Assembly: GCA_040702975.1 (NCBI GenBank)
Contig: CP159990.1
Coordinates: forward strand, 2,914,001-2,978,000
DNA length: 64,000 bases
Direction of reading: 5' to 3'
From: Roseburia hominis
GTDB lineage: Bacteria > Bacillota > Clostridia > Lachnospirales > Lachnospiraceae
In this document: piece after piece, positions 54,786 through 63,762 of the stretch
Position numbering within the stretch: the first letter of the stretch is position 1
Layout of the letters: each line of letters begins with the position of its first letter
Program-made: the position numbers and the translations under genes
Notes under the pieces: model-generated
What the model saw: the letters and a program-made list of their open reading frames with translations, nothing else
Told to the model about the DNA's origin: nothing
The model's database searches: none

Positions 54786-55871
54786 TCATTTTCCTTTTAT
54801 CTTAACGCAGGGACTTTCTCCTGCCAACAGTTTTTTTACTTCTTTTTTTACTTCCTGTAATTCTGCTCCCTGAAGAAACGTGAGGGTCAGCTCCATCTGC
54901 TCCGTCTCAAAGGCGTCAATGGTGTGAAGGGTATCCTGCTTCATGTGATACAGCCTTCCATAAACGCTGGAGTTCGCAGGCTCCAGTCCTACCACATAAT
55001 CCCCCGAAGCGATGGATTTCCACTGCATAAAATACGGCAGATTCCTCTGGTTGAACTCTATTTTCAGCCCGATTCCCAGCGCTTCATTGATCACCGCGGC
55101 AAAGGTATTTCCCTCCTCGTCGGCTGCCAGCTCGTGCAGAAATACATATTCCGTCTCGCCGTCCCTGGGACTTTCCATATGGTTCCAGTTGCCCGTATGC
55201 CCTTCGGCCGCAGCATCTCTTGCCGTCACCTTCCTTGTCGGAAGCAGGATCTCACTTTTCTCACACAGGAGCGGGTAGCCCACATTCATATGATAGAGAA
55301 GCATCATCGGCTCCGCGCGGAAGCCTTCATTGGTAACCTCATCTACAATATGGATCTGATTCTTTCCATATTGTGTCTCGATGCGCCTCCTAAAAACAAG
55401 ATTCTCACCGAAAAGCTCTGCCTCCCGCATCTCTCCTGAAAGCACTGCCTCATACTCTTCGCCGTTCCACTTGGCATCGGCACTGACATGCTCTGCCGGC
55501 GTCGTCCGTATCCGCCCATGCATCGGGTAATCCTTCCCGTCCGCCTGACAGGGGGCACAAATATTTTCCAGACCGCAGGTAAAAAGCATACCTCCCATGA
55601 TACTACGAAGCGCCTCATCTCCATTGGTGTCAAAATGATTTCTCCCCATCAGTCCCGGTTTTGACAGGAAATTCATGTTGCAGCCCATAAAAGACACGTC
55701 CGTGATATCCAAACACTTGTCGGCCAGCACCGTAAACGCAAGCGGTCCGTTTTTCACCTCGTACGCCTTCATGCCTTCGGCTCTTCCCTCTTCATATTTC
55801 AATGGACGCACATACATAAGCTGCTGCATACTGCCTACACGGCTTAATAATTCCTTCTTCCTGCTCTGCAT
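54786..55871 (-). CDS. DUF4432 family, aldose-1-epimerase-like
   Basis: A 361-residue protein with the galactose mutarotase-like beta fold. YEVKNGPLAFTVLADKCLDI (about 40-59), GGMLFTCGLENI (about 93-104) and a late QWKSIASGDYVVGLEPANSS (about 280-299) are DUF4432 marks. It probably equilibrates sugar anomers released by the mannosidases. ATG 55871 is preferred because GAAGGAAT precedes it. Downstream of the terminator that follows the binding-protein gene. Confidence 0.85.
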   Translation of the reverse strand: MQSRKKELLSRVGSMQQLMYVRPLKYEEGRAEGMKAYEVKNGPLAFTVLADKCLDITDVSFMGCNMNFLSKPGLMGRNHFDTNGDEALRSIMGGMLFTCGLENICAPCQADGKDYPMHGRIRTTPAEHVSADAKWNGEEYEAVLSGEMREAELFGENLVFRRRIETQYGKNQIHIVDEVTNEGFRAEPMMLLYHMNVGYPLLCEKSEILLPTRKVTARDAAAEGHTGNWNHMESPRDGETEYVFLHELAADEEGNTFAAVINEALGIGLKIEFNQRNLPYFMQWKSIASGDYVVGLEPANSSVYGRLYHMKQDTLHTIDAFETEQMELTLTFLQGAELQEVKKEVKKLLAGESPCVKIKGK

Positions 55872-55895
55872 TTTTCTATTCCTTCTCTTCAAAAA

Positions 55896-55920
55896 GGGCA
55901 CCCTTCTATAAGAGTGCCCG
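55896..55920 (-). terminator. Terminator-like hairpin between the sugar-binding protein and DUF4432 genes
   Basis: On the minus strand GGGCAC pairs with GTGCCC and is followed by TTTTT. It lies inside the presumed operon, so it probably lowers downstream expression relative to the binding protein. Confidence 0.65.
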
Positions 55921-55937
55921 TGTTTTACTGTCTGCGA

Positions 55938-57431
55938 TTATTTTGATGCTTTCCACTCATCAATCTGTCTCTGCATTTCCTCAATTACTTTGTCAATGCC
56001 TGTCGCTTTCAGCTTCTCCTGCAGTTTTGGCAAATATTCATCAGGATCTACGCTACCTGTATAAAGAGATTTACCAAACTCGTCCATTACATTTCCAAAA
56101 CCTGCCACTTCTGTGCTTACCGGCTCAAGGTCAAAGTCGAATCCGAAGGACGGCGCATCAACAGAGGAGTCGTTGAACTCTTTGAAGGTTGCCCATTTGT
56201 CAACCGGCTCGTTCTCCAATACATAAGTGTTGAACAGTCCTCCCTGTACCCAGTAGGAAACAGAGTAATCTTTTCTTGTCGCTTCATTCAGCTTGATCTT
56301 GTTGTCATATACGTACGGTTTTCCTTCTGCTTGTGCAGCTTCATCTGCCGGTATTTCTACCTTATCCCAGTGTACGCCCTCGATACCGTAGTTCAGAAGG
56401 TTTCTGAGGTATTCGTCTGTGTTGATCAGGTTCAGAAGCTCCACTGCTTTTTCCGGATATTCGGTCTGTGCATTGACTGCTGTCAGAGCGCCACGTGCGG
56501 AAAGATTGGTCACGTAGGTATCCATGATCGGAGAAGTCACTACCTCATATCCAAGGTCTTTTCCCCATGTCAGCTCGGCGTATGGCTGTCCATCTCCTTT
56601 GGTCACAAAACGTTTGAGAGACTTGTCGTCCTGTGCAGTCGCTGCGTCTTTGTTGATATAGCCTTCGGTATAATACTTTCTCATGGTCTTCAGTGTAGAT
56701 TTCATCTTATCTGTCTCAAATACGTTCTTGACAGTAAGGGTCTCATCACCGTACTCGATACCGACCGGATTCTGGATCAGGTCCATGTAAATCGGTGCAG
56801 AGTATCCGCTTGTCAGATAGAACGGTACTACGTCCGGCTCATTCTCTTTGATCAGCTTGAGCCACGGCTCCAGATCTTCCAGGCTGTGGATCTCATCGAC
56901 CGGAACATTATATTTGTCTACATATTCTTTTGTGAATACCCACATCGGCATAGAACCGATCTCTTTTTCACTCGGAACACCGTATGTTTTTCCTTTTACC
57001 TTTGCAGCTTCCCAGAAACGTTTGTCGATACTCTTATACATATCCATGTCCTTGATATAGTCGTCAAGCGCAAGGAAAGCACCTTTGTTCGCATTCTGAA
57101 GATAGTTGTTTGCCCAGGAACAGGTAAATGCCAGGTCCCATCTGTCACCGGTGTTAATAACGACCTGCATCTTCTGATCGTAATCTCCCCAGCCTGCCGT
57201 GTTGATCTTCAGCTTTACGCCGATTTTTTCTGCGGTGTACTCGTTCACTTTCTCAAGCACCTTATCCTGGTCCTTCTGCGCGTCGCCGATCTGCCACCAC
57301 ACGAGCTCTACCACTTCTTCGCCCTTCGTGTTTGTCTCAGCCTTCTTTTTGCCGCACCCTGTAATGAGTCCTGCTGCCATAATGACCGCAAGTCCTGCTG
57401 CAGCAAACCTTTTCCATGCCTTTGGTCTCAT
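55938..57431 (-). CDS. ABC transporter sugar-binding lipoprotein
   Basis: 497 residues with a lipoprotein signal peptide ending LITGCGKKK (Cys about 26). The mature part has the extracellular solute-binding fold used with LplB/YtcP-type permeases: MQVVINTGDRWDLAFTCSWA and VPSEKEIGSMPMWVFTKEY. It would capture manno-oligosaccharides or glycans outside the membrane. A hairpin after it separates the enzyme genes; the two permease genes are upstream in the same direction. Confidence 0.92.
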   Translation of the reverse strand: MRPKAWKRFAAAGLAVIMAAGLITGCGKKKAETNTKGEEVVELVWWQIGDAQKDQDKVLEKVNEYTAEKIGVKLKINTAGWGDYDQKMQVVINTGDRWDLAFTCSWANNYLQNANKGAFLALDDYIKDMDMYKSIDKRFWEAAKVKGKTYGVPSEKEIGSMPMWVFTKEYVDKYNVPVDEIHSLEDLEPWLKLIKENEPDVVPFYLTSGYSAPIYMDLIQNPVGIEYGDETLTVKNVFETDKMKSTLKTMRKYYTEGYINKDAATAQDDKSLKRFVTKGDGQPYAELTWGKDLGYEVVTSPIMDTYVTNLSARGALTAVNAQTEYPEKAVELLNLINTDEYLRNLLNYGIEGVHWDKVEIPADEAAQAEGKPYVYDNKIKLNEATRKDYSVSYWVQGGLFNTYVLENEPVDKWATFKEFNDSSVDAPSFGFDFDLEPVSTEVAGFGNVMDEFGKSLYTGSVDPDEYLPKLQEKLKATGIDKVIEEMQRQIDEWKASK

Positions 57432-57454
57432 AAATTTTTCCCTCCTGAATTCGT

Positions 57455-58426
57455 TTACTCTTTTACTGCACCTACCGTCAGACCATTTACAAAATATCTC
57501 TGGAAGAACGGATATGCAAAGATGATCGGTAATGTAGAAATTACTACGATCGCCATCTTAATCGTCTCTTTCGGCATATTGGCCGCAGCCGTAATACCGT
57601 CCACACCCATCATGGCTTTATTATTTGCCAGCCAGTCGATGGAACTTTCGATCTGAATCAACAGATACTGAAGCGGAATCATGTTCTTATCGTCCATGTA
57701 CATCATCGCATTGAACCAGTCATTCCAGTAACCAAGTGTCAGGAACAGACCGATGGTCGCAAGTCCCGGAAGTGCCATCGGGATTACGATCTGGAAGAAA
57801 AGTCTCCACTCAGATGCTCCGTCGATCTTCGCCGATTCTACAACGGCGTCCGGTATACTCGTCTTGAAGAATGTCCGCAGGACGATGATGTTAAAGGAGT
57901 TAAGGCAGAGCGGAAGAATCAGCGCCCACAAGGAATCCTTGAGCATCATTACCTTCGTCACGATCAAATAGTTCGCGATCATACCACCGCTGAACAGCAT
58001 CGGAATCGTGATGACGGTAGTAAAGAATTTGCGATAGGCGTATGATTTTCTGGACAATGCATAGGCATAGGTTCCGGTCAGAAGAAGACCGATGATCGTT
58101 CCTACCACTGTGACCAGAATCGTTACGCCGTAACTCCTGATAATACTTTCTCCTGCACTTATGATGTATTCATACGCGTACAGGCTGAATTTTTCCGGAA
58201 TGAAACGGTAGCCGTTCATTACCAGTGACTGTTCATCTGTCAGGGAAATGATGATGACAAAGATGAACGGGATCACACAGATCAGAGATAAGATTGCCAG
58301 TATTACATTGAATAAAACATTCGTGGAATTCTTGATCTGATTATATTTGCATTCTTCAGCTTCGATCTTTTTGATCCGCTTTTCCATTTTTCTTCGGCTC
58401 ATCGCCTTATTAAGTTCTGTTGCCAC
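57455..58426 (-). CDS. ABC sugar transporter permease, LplC/YtcP-type
   Basis: A 323-residue inner membrane protein with six segments and the EAA loop SAKIDGASEWRLFFQIVIPM (about 202-221). Typical carbohydrate-uptake type 1 permease. It pairs with the permease upstream and the binding protein downstream; no ATPase gene is present, so a shared MsmX-type ATPase is probable. Confidence 0.92.
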   Translation of the reverse strand: MATELNKAMSRRKMEKRIKKIEAEECKYNQIKNSTNVLFNVILAILSLICVIPFIFVIIISLTDEQSLVMNGYRFIPEKFSLYAYEYIISAGESIIRSYGVTILVTVVGTIIGLLLTGTYAYALSRKSYAYRKFFTTVITIPMLFSGGMIANYLIVTKVMMLKDSLWALILPLCLNSFNIIVLRTFFKTSIPDAVVESAKIDGASEWRLFFQIVIPMALPGLATIGLFLTLGYWNDWFNAMMYMDDKNMIPLQYLLIQIESSIDWLANNKAMMGVDGITAAANMPKETIKMAIVVISTLPIIFAYPFFQRYFVNGLTVGAVKE

Positions 58427-58441
58427 AATCTTACCTTCTTT

Positions 58442-59407
58442 CTAGAACAGTGCGTTTTCGTTATCAATTTTTGATACGATTTTATTTGCGATCATGATCA
58501 GGACAAATCCTACCGTAGACTGGAACAACGCTGCCGCCGAACTCATTCCGATCTCGCCGCTGGTCTTAAGTGCACGGAAGATGTATGTATCAAGTACGTT
58601 CGTCACCGGATACAGCGGACCGGAGTTCTTCGGTAACTGATAGAACAGACCGAAGTCGGCCTTGAAGATTCCTCCGACGGACATGATGAGCAGGATTGTG
58701 ATGACCGGTTTCAGAAGCGGCAGTGTGATGTATTTGATCTGCTGCCATTTCGTTGCACCGTCAAGTGCTGCTGCTTCGTAATAGGTTTTGTCGATACCGC
58801 AGATAGATGCCAGGTATACGACCGTATTATATCCCATACCTTTCCACTGGCTCATGAAGATGATGATAAATGGCCAGAACTTCTTCTCTGTATACCATGA
58901 GATCGGCTGACCGCCAAACTGCTGAATGATCGCATTGAAATATCCTTTTTCCGGATTTAAGAATGCGAATACGCAGTAGCTTACAACTACCCATGACAGG
59001 AAGTACGGCAGGAACATGGAACTCTGATAGATCTTCATCATTCCTTTGTTCTTGATTTCATTTAAGAGCAGAGCAAGCACTACCGGAACTGCCACACCGA
59101 GAATAATGAATGTGAAGTTATAAAGAACAGTGTTCCTTACGATAATCCATGCATCGCCGCTGCTGAACAGGAACTTGAAGTTGTCAAATCCAACCGTTTC
59201 ACTTGTGAACAGGTTATAGAAAAATCCGTTGCCGCTCAGTCTGAACTTTTTAAATGCTACCAGAATACCGAATAACGGCAGGTATGCAAAGAACAAAAAC
59301 CAAACTGCTCCGGGGATACTTAAAACAAGTAGTTCCTTGTTTGCTTTAAAGCGTGCAAAAAAACCGTTTTTCGGCGATTTTGCCGCTTTTTGGGTATTAG
59401 CTTTCAC
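58442..59407 (-). CDS. ABC sugar transporter permease, LplB-type
   Basis: A 321-residue permease with six segments; EAA loop EAAALDGATKWQQIKYITLP (about 213-232). Start is GTG 59407 with GGGAGG seven bases upstream; the frame is open further but without a ribosome binding site. First gene of the importer operon. Confidence 0.92.
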   Translation of the reverse strand: MKANTQKAAKSPKNGFFARFKANKELLVLSIPGAVWFLFFAYLPLFGILVAFKKFRLSGNGFFYNLFTSETVGFDNFKFLFSSGDAWIIVRNTVLYNFTFIILGVAVPVVLALLLNEIKNKGMMKIYQSSMFLPYFLSWVVVSYCVFAFLNPEKGYFNAIIQQFGGQPISWYTEKKFWPFIIIFMSQWKGMGYNTVVYLASICGIDKTYYEAAALDGATKWQQIKYITLPLLKPVITILLIMSVGGIFKADFGLFYQLPKNSGPLYPVTNVLDTYIFRALKTSGEIGMSSAAALFQSTVGFVLIMIANKIVSKIDNENALF

Positions 59408-59558
59408 CTTTAGACCTCCCTCTTTCCTATACCGCAAAGAGACCCGCCGGCTGGTCAATTTGCAGTACGATTTTGTCTATATACACTATATCATTGTGCA
59501 ATTTTTCTTTAAAGTTGAAAACTTTTAGGTTCATTGTACAAATTCTAGGGAATCTGTG

Positions 59559-59597
59559 AAAAATCGCGAGATCCCAGGCTACCTATCTCGCGATTTT
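59559..59597 (-). terminator. Intrinsic terminator of the YesN/YesM genes
   Basis: AAAATCGCGAGAT and ATCTCGCGATTTT are perfect arms around a 12-base loop, 13 bases after the YesN-like stop codon; T-run is part of the stem and continues TTTTTC. Confidence 0.85.
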
Positions 59598-59610
59598 CCC
59601 TTCATTTCTG

Positions 59611-61131
59611 CTAATATTTTTTCATTTCACGCAAGGACGCCGGAGAAACTCCGTAGCATTGTTTAAATTTCCGGTAAAAATAGCTCGTGTCCGGATACCC
59701 GACTTCCTTGGCTATATCATTGATCTTCATATTCGTGTTCAAAATAAGATCCTTGGCAATGCTGTTCTTCGTATTGCTCAAATACTGGGCGAAGGAGCAG
59801 CCCACCTCCTTCTGGAAGATCTGTCCTAAGTAAGAGGCGTTCATGTGATACTTATAGGCCAGTGTTTTTAAGTTCATATCCTCCTTATAATTCCGCTGCA
59901 CCTCGGCGATGATCTGGCGCACTACCGGAGTATACTGGGAGTCCTCCTCATGCATACTGGTAATGATCTCCGTAATTTCTGATATGAACGCCGTCTTTAA
60001 TCCCAGGATATTATCCGCCTGGTAGATCGTCTCGATCAGCTCCGGCATGTCATGAAGCCGCACGTTTTCCTCCAGCTTATACTCTTTTTTGATCTCCTGT
60101 AGAAGCATGGCGATTTTAACTGCCATCTTATACAAGGTATCGACCGCCGCCCCTCTTTGTATATTATTGATGAACAGGTCCTCCAGATAGTCCACCGCCG
60201 CTTCTTTTTCTTTCTTAAGGATCAACTTTCTTAGCTGACTTTCATTGATATCCACATCTTCACTTTTTCTGTCCCGTATCTGCCCTGCACTGATGCAGCT
60301 TCCATAGCCCTCAATGATCAGATATTTCTGGAGCTTCATGGCCGCCTTATAGACTTCCGGAAGCTCTTCAAATCTTTGAAATCCCGGTCCGACACAGATG
60401 AAGGTCATGACGTTAAAATGGCTCTCGATCTGGCTCTGGACCTTCATAAAATATTCCAGGACCTGCCCCTCGCCAGATTCCTCATCCTTCAGGATCATAA
60501 GCAGGCTGTCCGGCGGAAGATGTACGACCCTGAGATCTCTTTCCGCCTTCCGAAGCCCCACGATCACATCCGCGATCTTCTTCTCTTTGAGTCCTTCCAT
60601 GCTCCATTTCATAATGGCTGCATGATAGCTGCCTTCTTCCAGATGACAGTCAAGACGCCTCTCGTAAAGCCCGTACTCCTCCCGCTTTACCTTCCCGCTC
60701 AGAAAGTGCAGCCATTCCGCCTTTTCATCGATATATTTGATCTTCTTCTTTGCCATCTCATCGATCTTGGCAGCCGTCTCGCAAAGCTGGCGCTTCAGCT
60801 CTTCCTCGTCGATCGGCTTTAAAATATAATTCTCCACTTCCAGCCGAATCGCTTCTCTCGCATATTCAAATTCATCGTATCCGGTCAAAATAATGAAACG
60901 CACGCTTTCTTCCAGGCTGCGGATCTTTTTAAGGAGGGTAAGCCCGTCCATGACCGGCATACTCAAATCCGTGATCACGATATCTACCGGCTCCTGCTGC
61001 CACATTTCAAATGCTTCCTGCCCGTTGCGCGCCATATGCGCTACTTCAAGTCCCAGGGAGTCCCAATCCAGAATATTGCGGATTCCCTGCAGAATGAATT
61101 CCTCATCTTCCACTATCATTACTTTCTTCAT
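59611..61131 (-). CDS. YesN-type response regulator with AraC DNA-binding domain
   Basis: A 506-residue regulator. Receiver domain with VEDEEFILQGI (about 6-16) and phospho-Asp in DIVITDLSMPVMDG (about 52-65); long linker; C-terminal AraC domain with LKTLAYKYHMNASYLGQIF and a second HTH INDIAKEVGYPDTSYFYRKF. Together with the overlapping YesM-type kinase it should activate the adjacent sugar importer. ATG 61131 follows GAGGAGG. Confidence 0.93.
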   Translation of the reverse strand: MKKVMIVEDEEFILQGIRNILDWDSLGLEVAHMARNGQEAFEMWQQEPVDIVITDLSMPVMDGLTLLKKIRSLEESVRFIILTGYDEFEYAREAIRLEVENYILKPIDEEELKRQLCETAAKIDEMAKKKIKYIDEKAEWLHFLSGKVKREEYGLYERRLDCHLEEGSYHAAIMKWSMEGLKEKKIADVIVGLRKAERDLRVVHLPPDSLLMILKDEESGEGQVLEYFMKVQSQIESHFNVMTFICVGPGFQRFEELPEVYKAAMKLQKYLIIEGYGSCISAGQIRDRKSEDVDINESQLRKLILKKEKEAAVDYLEDLFINNIQRGAAVDTLYKMAVKIAMLLQEIKKEYKLEENVRLHDMPELIETIYQADNILGLKTAFISEITEIITSMHEEDSQYTPVVRQIIAEVQRNYKEDMNLKTLAYKYHMNASYLGQIFQKEVGCSFAQYLSNTKNSIAKDLILNTNMKINDIAKEVGYPDTSYFYRKFKQCYGVSPASLREMKKY

Positions 61132-62851
61132 CTTGACCTTCCTCCTCATTCGGCCTGAATCTTAAGATGACGCGCAGACCTCCCTGCGGATTCTCCTCGA
61201 TTCGGATCCCGTACTCCTTTCCATAAACCGCCTTTACTCTTCTGTTTACATTCGCAATTCCTATAGAGGCATTCTTTTTCATCTCATTTGCTTCCAATTC
61301 CTTATTTTTTGCCGCAATTTCCCCTCTTGTCATACCTCGTCCGTTATCTTCCACGATCATCCGATATATCTCGTCCACCTGATCCACTATAATGCGGATA
61401 TGGTTATCCTTCTCCCCCATGCGGATTCCATGGATAAAATAGTTCTCAATGATCGGCTGTATGACAAATTTAATGATCGGAACCGTCAGATATTCTCTCG
61501 GGCATTCCACGCTGGACTGAAACTGCCCCTGATACCGGTATTCAAACAATTCCAGATACTTTTTACAATAGTGAAGCTCCTGTGCCATCGTGATGACATC
61601 TGCTTCCTTGATCTGACTGCGGAAGGTGACCGCCATACTGTACAGCATCTTTCCCACTTCCCGGTCGCCGTTGCAGACTGCCTTCATCCGAATCGCTTCC
61701 AGTGTATTGTACAGAAAATGTGGATTGATCTGGCTTTGAAGTGCTGCCATCTCCGCATTCTTCTGCTCAATCTCCGCAAGATACCGCTTCTGGATATGCT
61801 CGTCCAGCTTCCCGCACATTTCATTAAAATGCTTGGCTATGACGTCCAGCTCATCTCCATTGCGGTCCACCGGAATCCGCACCCTCAGATCTCCGCTCAT
61901 GACCTCCGTCATTCCGTTCAGAATCCGGTTCAGACGCCCCGCAAGCCTCTTTAAGTACCATCTGACAAATATTTCCCCTGCTGCTGCAAGAACGATTCCC
62001 ACGCCAATAATCATACAGGTACGGGACATCGGCACCCTGGCCGCCTCTTTTCGGTCCAGATAGCTGATAATATGGTAGGATCCCACTTCCTTTTCTTCCA
62101 CATAGGCTCCAAGCACCTCTTCCACTTCCTCCGGTCTGTCAGCTTCCATGATCTTCCTGATATCAAAACGGTCTGCCGAAGCGAAGATCACCGCTGCACT
62201 GTCATTATACACCAGCATCTGTGCCCGGGAATAATACTGCCAAATCGTCGCAAATCTCTCCCCGTCAAAGGTCAGGATCATACAGCCGGCACTCTGCATG
62301 GTATAGGGGTCGCGGATTTCCTTGAGGAAAGAAAAGCCTCCCGGCTCCGCCAGGTTGCCGCTCTCGATCCGTGCCCTGATTTCTTCCCCCGCATGCTCCC
62401 GATAGAGCTCCCGTTTTCCGCTGTAAGCAGTGAGCTCGCCCTGGCCATAGCTAAAAAATGCCACACGCTTCAGATTCTTGTAGGTATCAAATATATCTTT
62501 GACAAAGGTATCCATTCCTTTATATTCAATGTCACTGCTTTTCATATAGGCGTCCAGGCGATACTGCTGATACTGCTCCGCATCACAGTTCAGATAATGC
62601 AGAAGATCGTCCAGCTCCGTATTCGATTTGTACAAATTCTCATGAATCACTCTGGCCGTATCCTGAACCCCCTCCAAATAGGCCACTGCCTCCTCGTTCA
62701 TCAGCCTGGTATAATCCAGATTCTCCTCCAGGTAACGATTCTTCGTACTGGACAAAAAATAAAACACCAGCGCCGACACGACTCCTATGATAATGGACGT
62801 ATAGATCAGCAGCAGTTTATTATATAATTGTTTAGAACTTCTGATTTCCAT
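61103..62851 (-). CDS. YesM-type sensor histidine kinase
   Basis: 582 residues. An N-terminal membrane segment (LLIYTSIIIGVVSALVFYFL), an extracellular sensor of about 250 residues, a second segment near residue 285, a HAMP-like region, then the His_kinase motif QSQINPHFLYNTLEAIRMKA with the phosphorylated His, and an HATPase with VEDNGRGM. It probably senses an external sugar signal. The stop overlaps the yesN-like start by 29 bases. Confidence 0.93.
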   Translation of the reverse strand: MEIRSSKQLYNKLLLIYTSIIIGVVSALVFYFLSSTKNRYLEENLDYTRLMNEEAVAYLEGVQDTARVIHENLYKSNTELDDLLHYLNCDAEQYQQYRLDAYMKSSDIEYKGMDTFVKDIFDTYKNLKRVAFFSYGQGELTAYSGKRELYREHAGEEIRARIESGNLAEPGGFSFLKEIRDPYTMQSAGCMILTFDGERFATIWQYYSRAQMLVYNDSAAVIFASADRFDIRKIMEADRPEEVEEVLGAYVEEKEVGSYHIISYLDRKEAARVPMSRTCMIIGVGIVLAAAGEIFVRWYLKRLAGRLNRILNGMTEVMSGDLRVRIPVDRNGDELDVIAKHFNEMCGKLDEHIQKRYLAEIEQKNAEMAALQSQINPHFLYNTLEAIRMKAVCNGDREVGKMLYSMAVTFRSQIKEADVITMAQELHYCKKYLELFEYRYQGQFQSSVECPREYLTVPIIKFVIQPIIENYFIHGIRMGEKDNHIRIIVDQVDEIYRMIVEDNGRGMTRGEIAAKNKELEANEMKKNASIGIANVNRRVKAVYGKEYGIRIEENPQGGLRVILRFRPNEEEGQDEESNDSGR

Positions 62852-62923
62852 ATCTTTTTATTTCCCTCTCCTCATTTAGATCCGCACCATTTTCAATTAC
62901 CTCCATTATACCAAAGGGAATGC

Positions 62924-62954
62924 AAAAATGGAATGCCGTGCCCAGCAGCATTCC
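62924..62954 (-). terminator. Intrinsic terminator after the YesL-like gene
   Basis: On the minus strand GGAATGC pairs with GCATTCC around a 10-base loop and is followed by ATTTTT, 19 bases after the stop codon. Confidence 0.75.
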
Positions 62955-62972
62955 ACCCAAACACTATGTGAC

Positions 62973-63638
62973 TTATTCCTGTTCCAGACTTCTTAAGACA
63001 CCCTGGTTCATGAACATCACAAGAAATCCATAAATACTTCCCATAAAAAGTACAGTCGTCCCTGCGGCCAGTTCATATGCCATCAAAACGACCGCCAACG
63101 CCGCAATATTTCCGATGGTCGCGACCGGTCTTGCGATCAGAAGGGTCAACGCAGTCCGCACAATCTGCAAATTCTTCATCTCATACCGCGCGATCAGCAT
63201 ATAGAGGTTCGGCGTGATCAGCACCGATACAGCAAACAGGATCACGAACAGAATTTCCAGCGGCAGCACCGGAATCTGTAAGGAGAAAAATCTGATATTG
63301 GTCCAAAATACCAGTATGGCAAATAGCTGTCCGGCTGTCAGAAGGATCTTCTGCTTAAGATCCGAACAATATCCCTTCTTATAATCCCGCAGTACACGCC
63401 CCTCCGTCCCCCGGATCAGCCGGTTCATGGTGTAGAACACCGCGCCAAGCGCCGGGCCCATCGGAAGCAGGCTAAGCAGAAAAAGCGGGAGACATTCCCC
63501 GATCTGCTGTACCCCGACGAATAGCAAAAACAGCAGCACCGGAATATTGGAACCTATGAACAGCAGGTTCACTATAAAAAAATACCATACCTTTTCACAG
63601 AACCCCAATACTCTCTCTATGTTAAATAATTCGGACAT
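62973..63638 (-). CDS. YesL-family membrane protein (DUF624)
   Basis: A 221-residue membrane protein with about five segments, including VWYFFIVNLLFIGSNIPVLL near residue 17 and TIGNIAALAVVLMAYELAAG near residue 175. DUF624/YesL proteins occur beside YesMN systems and sugar ABC importers and their role is unknown. GGGAGGATTCC precedes the ATG. Confidence 0.85.
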   Translation of the reverse strand: MSELFNIERVLGFCEKVWYFFIVNLLFIGSNIPVLLFLLFVGVQQIGECLPLFLLSLLPMGPALGAVFYTMNRLIRGTEGRVLRDYKKGYCSDLKQKILLTAGQLFAILVFWTNIRFFSLQIPVLPLEILFVILFAVSVLITPNLYMLIARYEMKNLQIVRTALTLLIARPVATIGNIAALAVVLMAYELAAGTTVLFMGSIYGFLVMFMNQGVLRSLEQE

Positions 63639-63706
63639 TTTCGGAATCCTCCCTTTTCCTGTTCTTTCCTGCCCGGGCGAAGGCTTTAAGTTCCTTCGTC
63701 CGGACA

Positions 63707-63762
63707 GATTCGATTGCCATACATACCTAAGTGAAGGTCCGGCGGACCTTCATCCCGGCCAG
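63707..63762 (-). repeat. Dispersed palindromic element, copy H, opposite orientation
   Basis: On the plus strand ATACCTAAGTGAAGGTCCGG through CGGACCTTCAT; palindrome TGAAGGTCCG/CGGACCTTCA. It directly follows the stop codon of the GH38-like gene. A hairpin (CCGGGCGAAGG/CCTTCGTCCGG, 63672-63702) lies at the conserved end, as for other copies. Confidence 0.78.
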
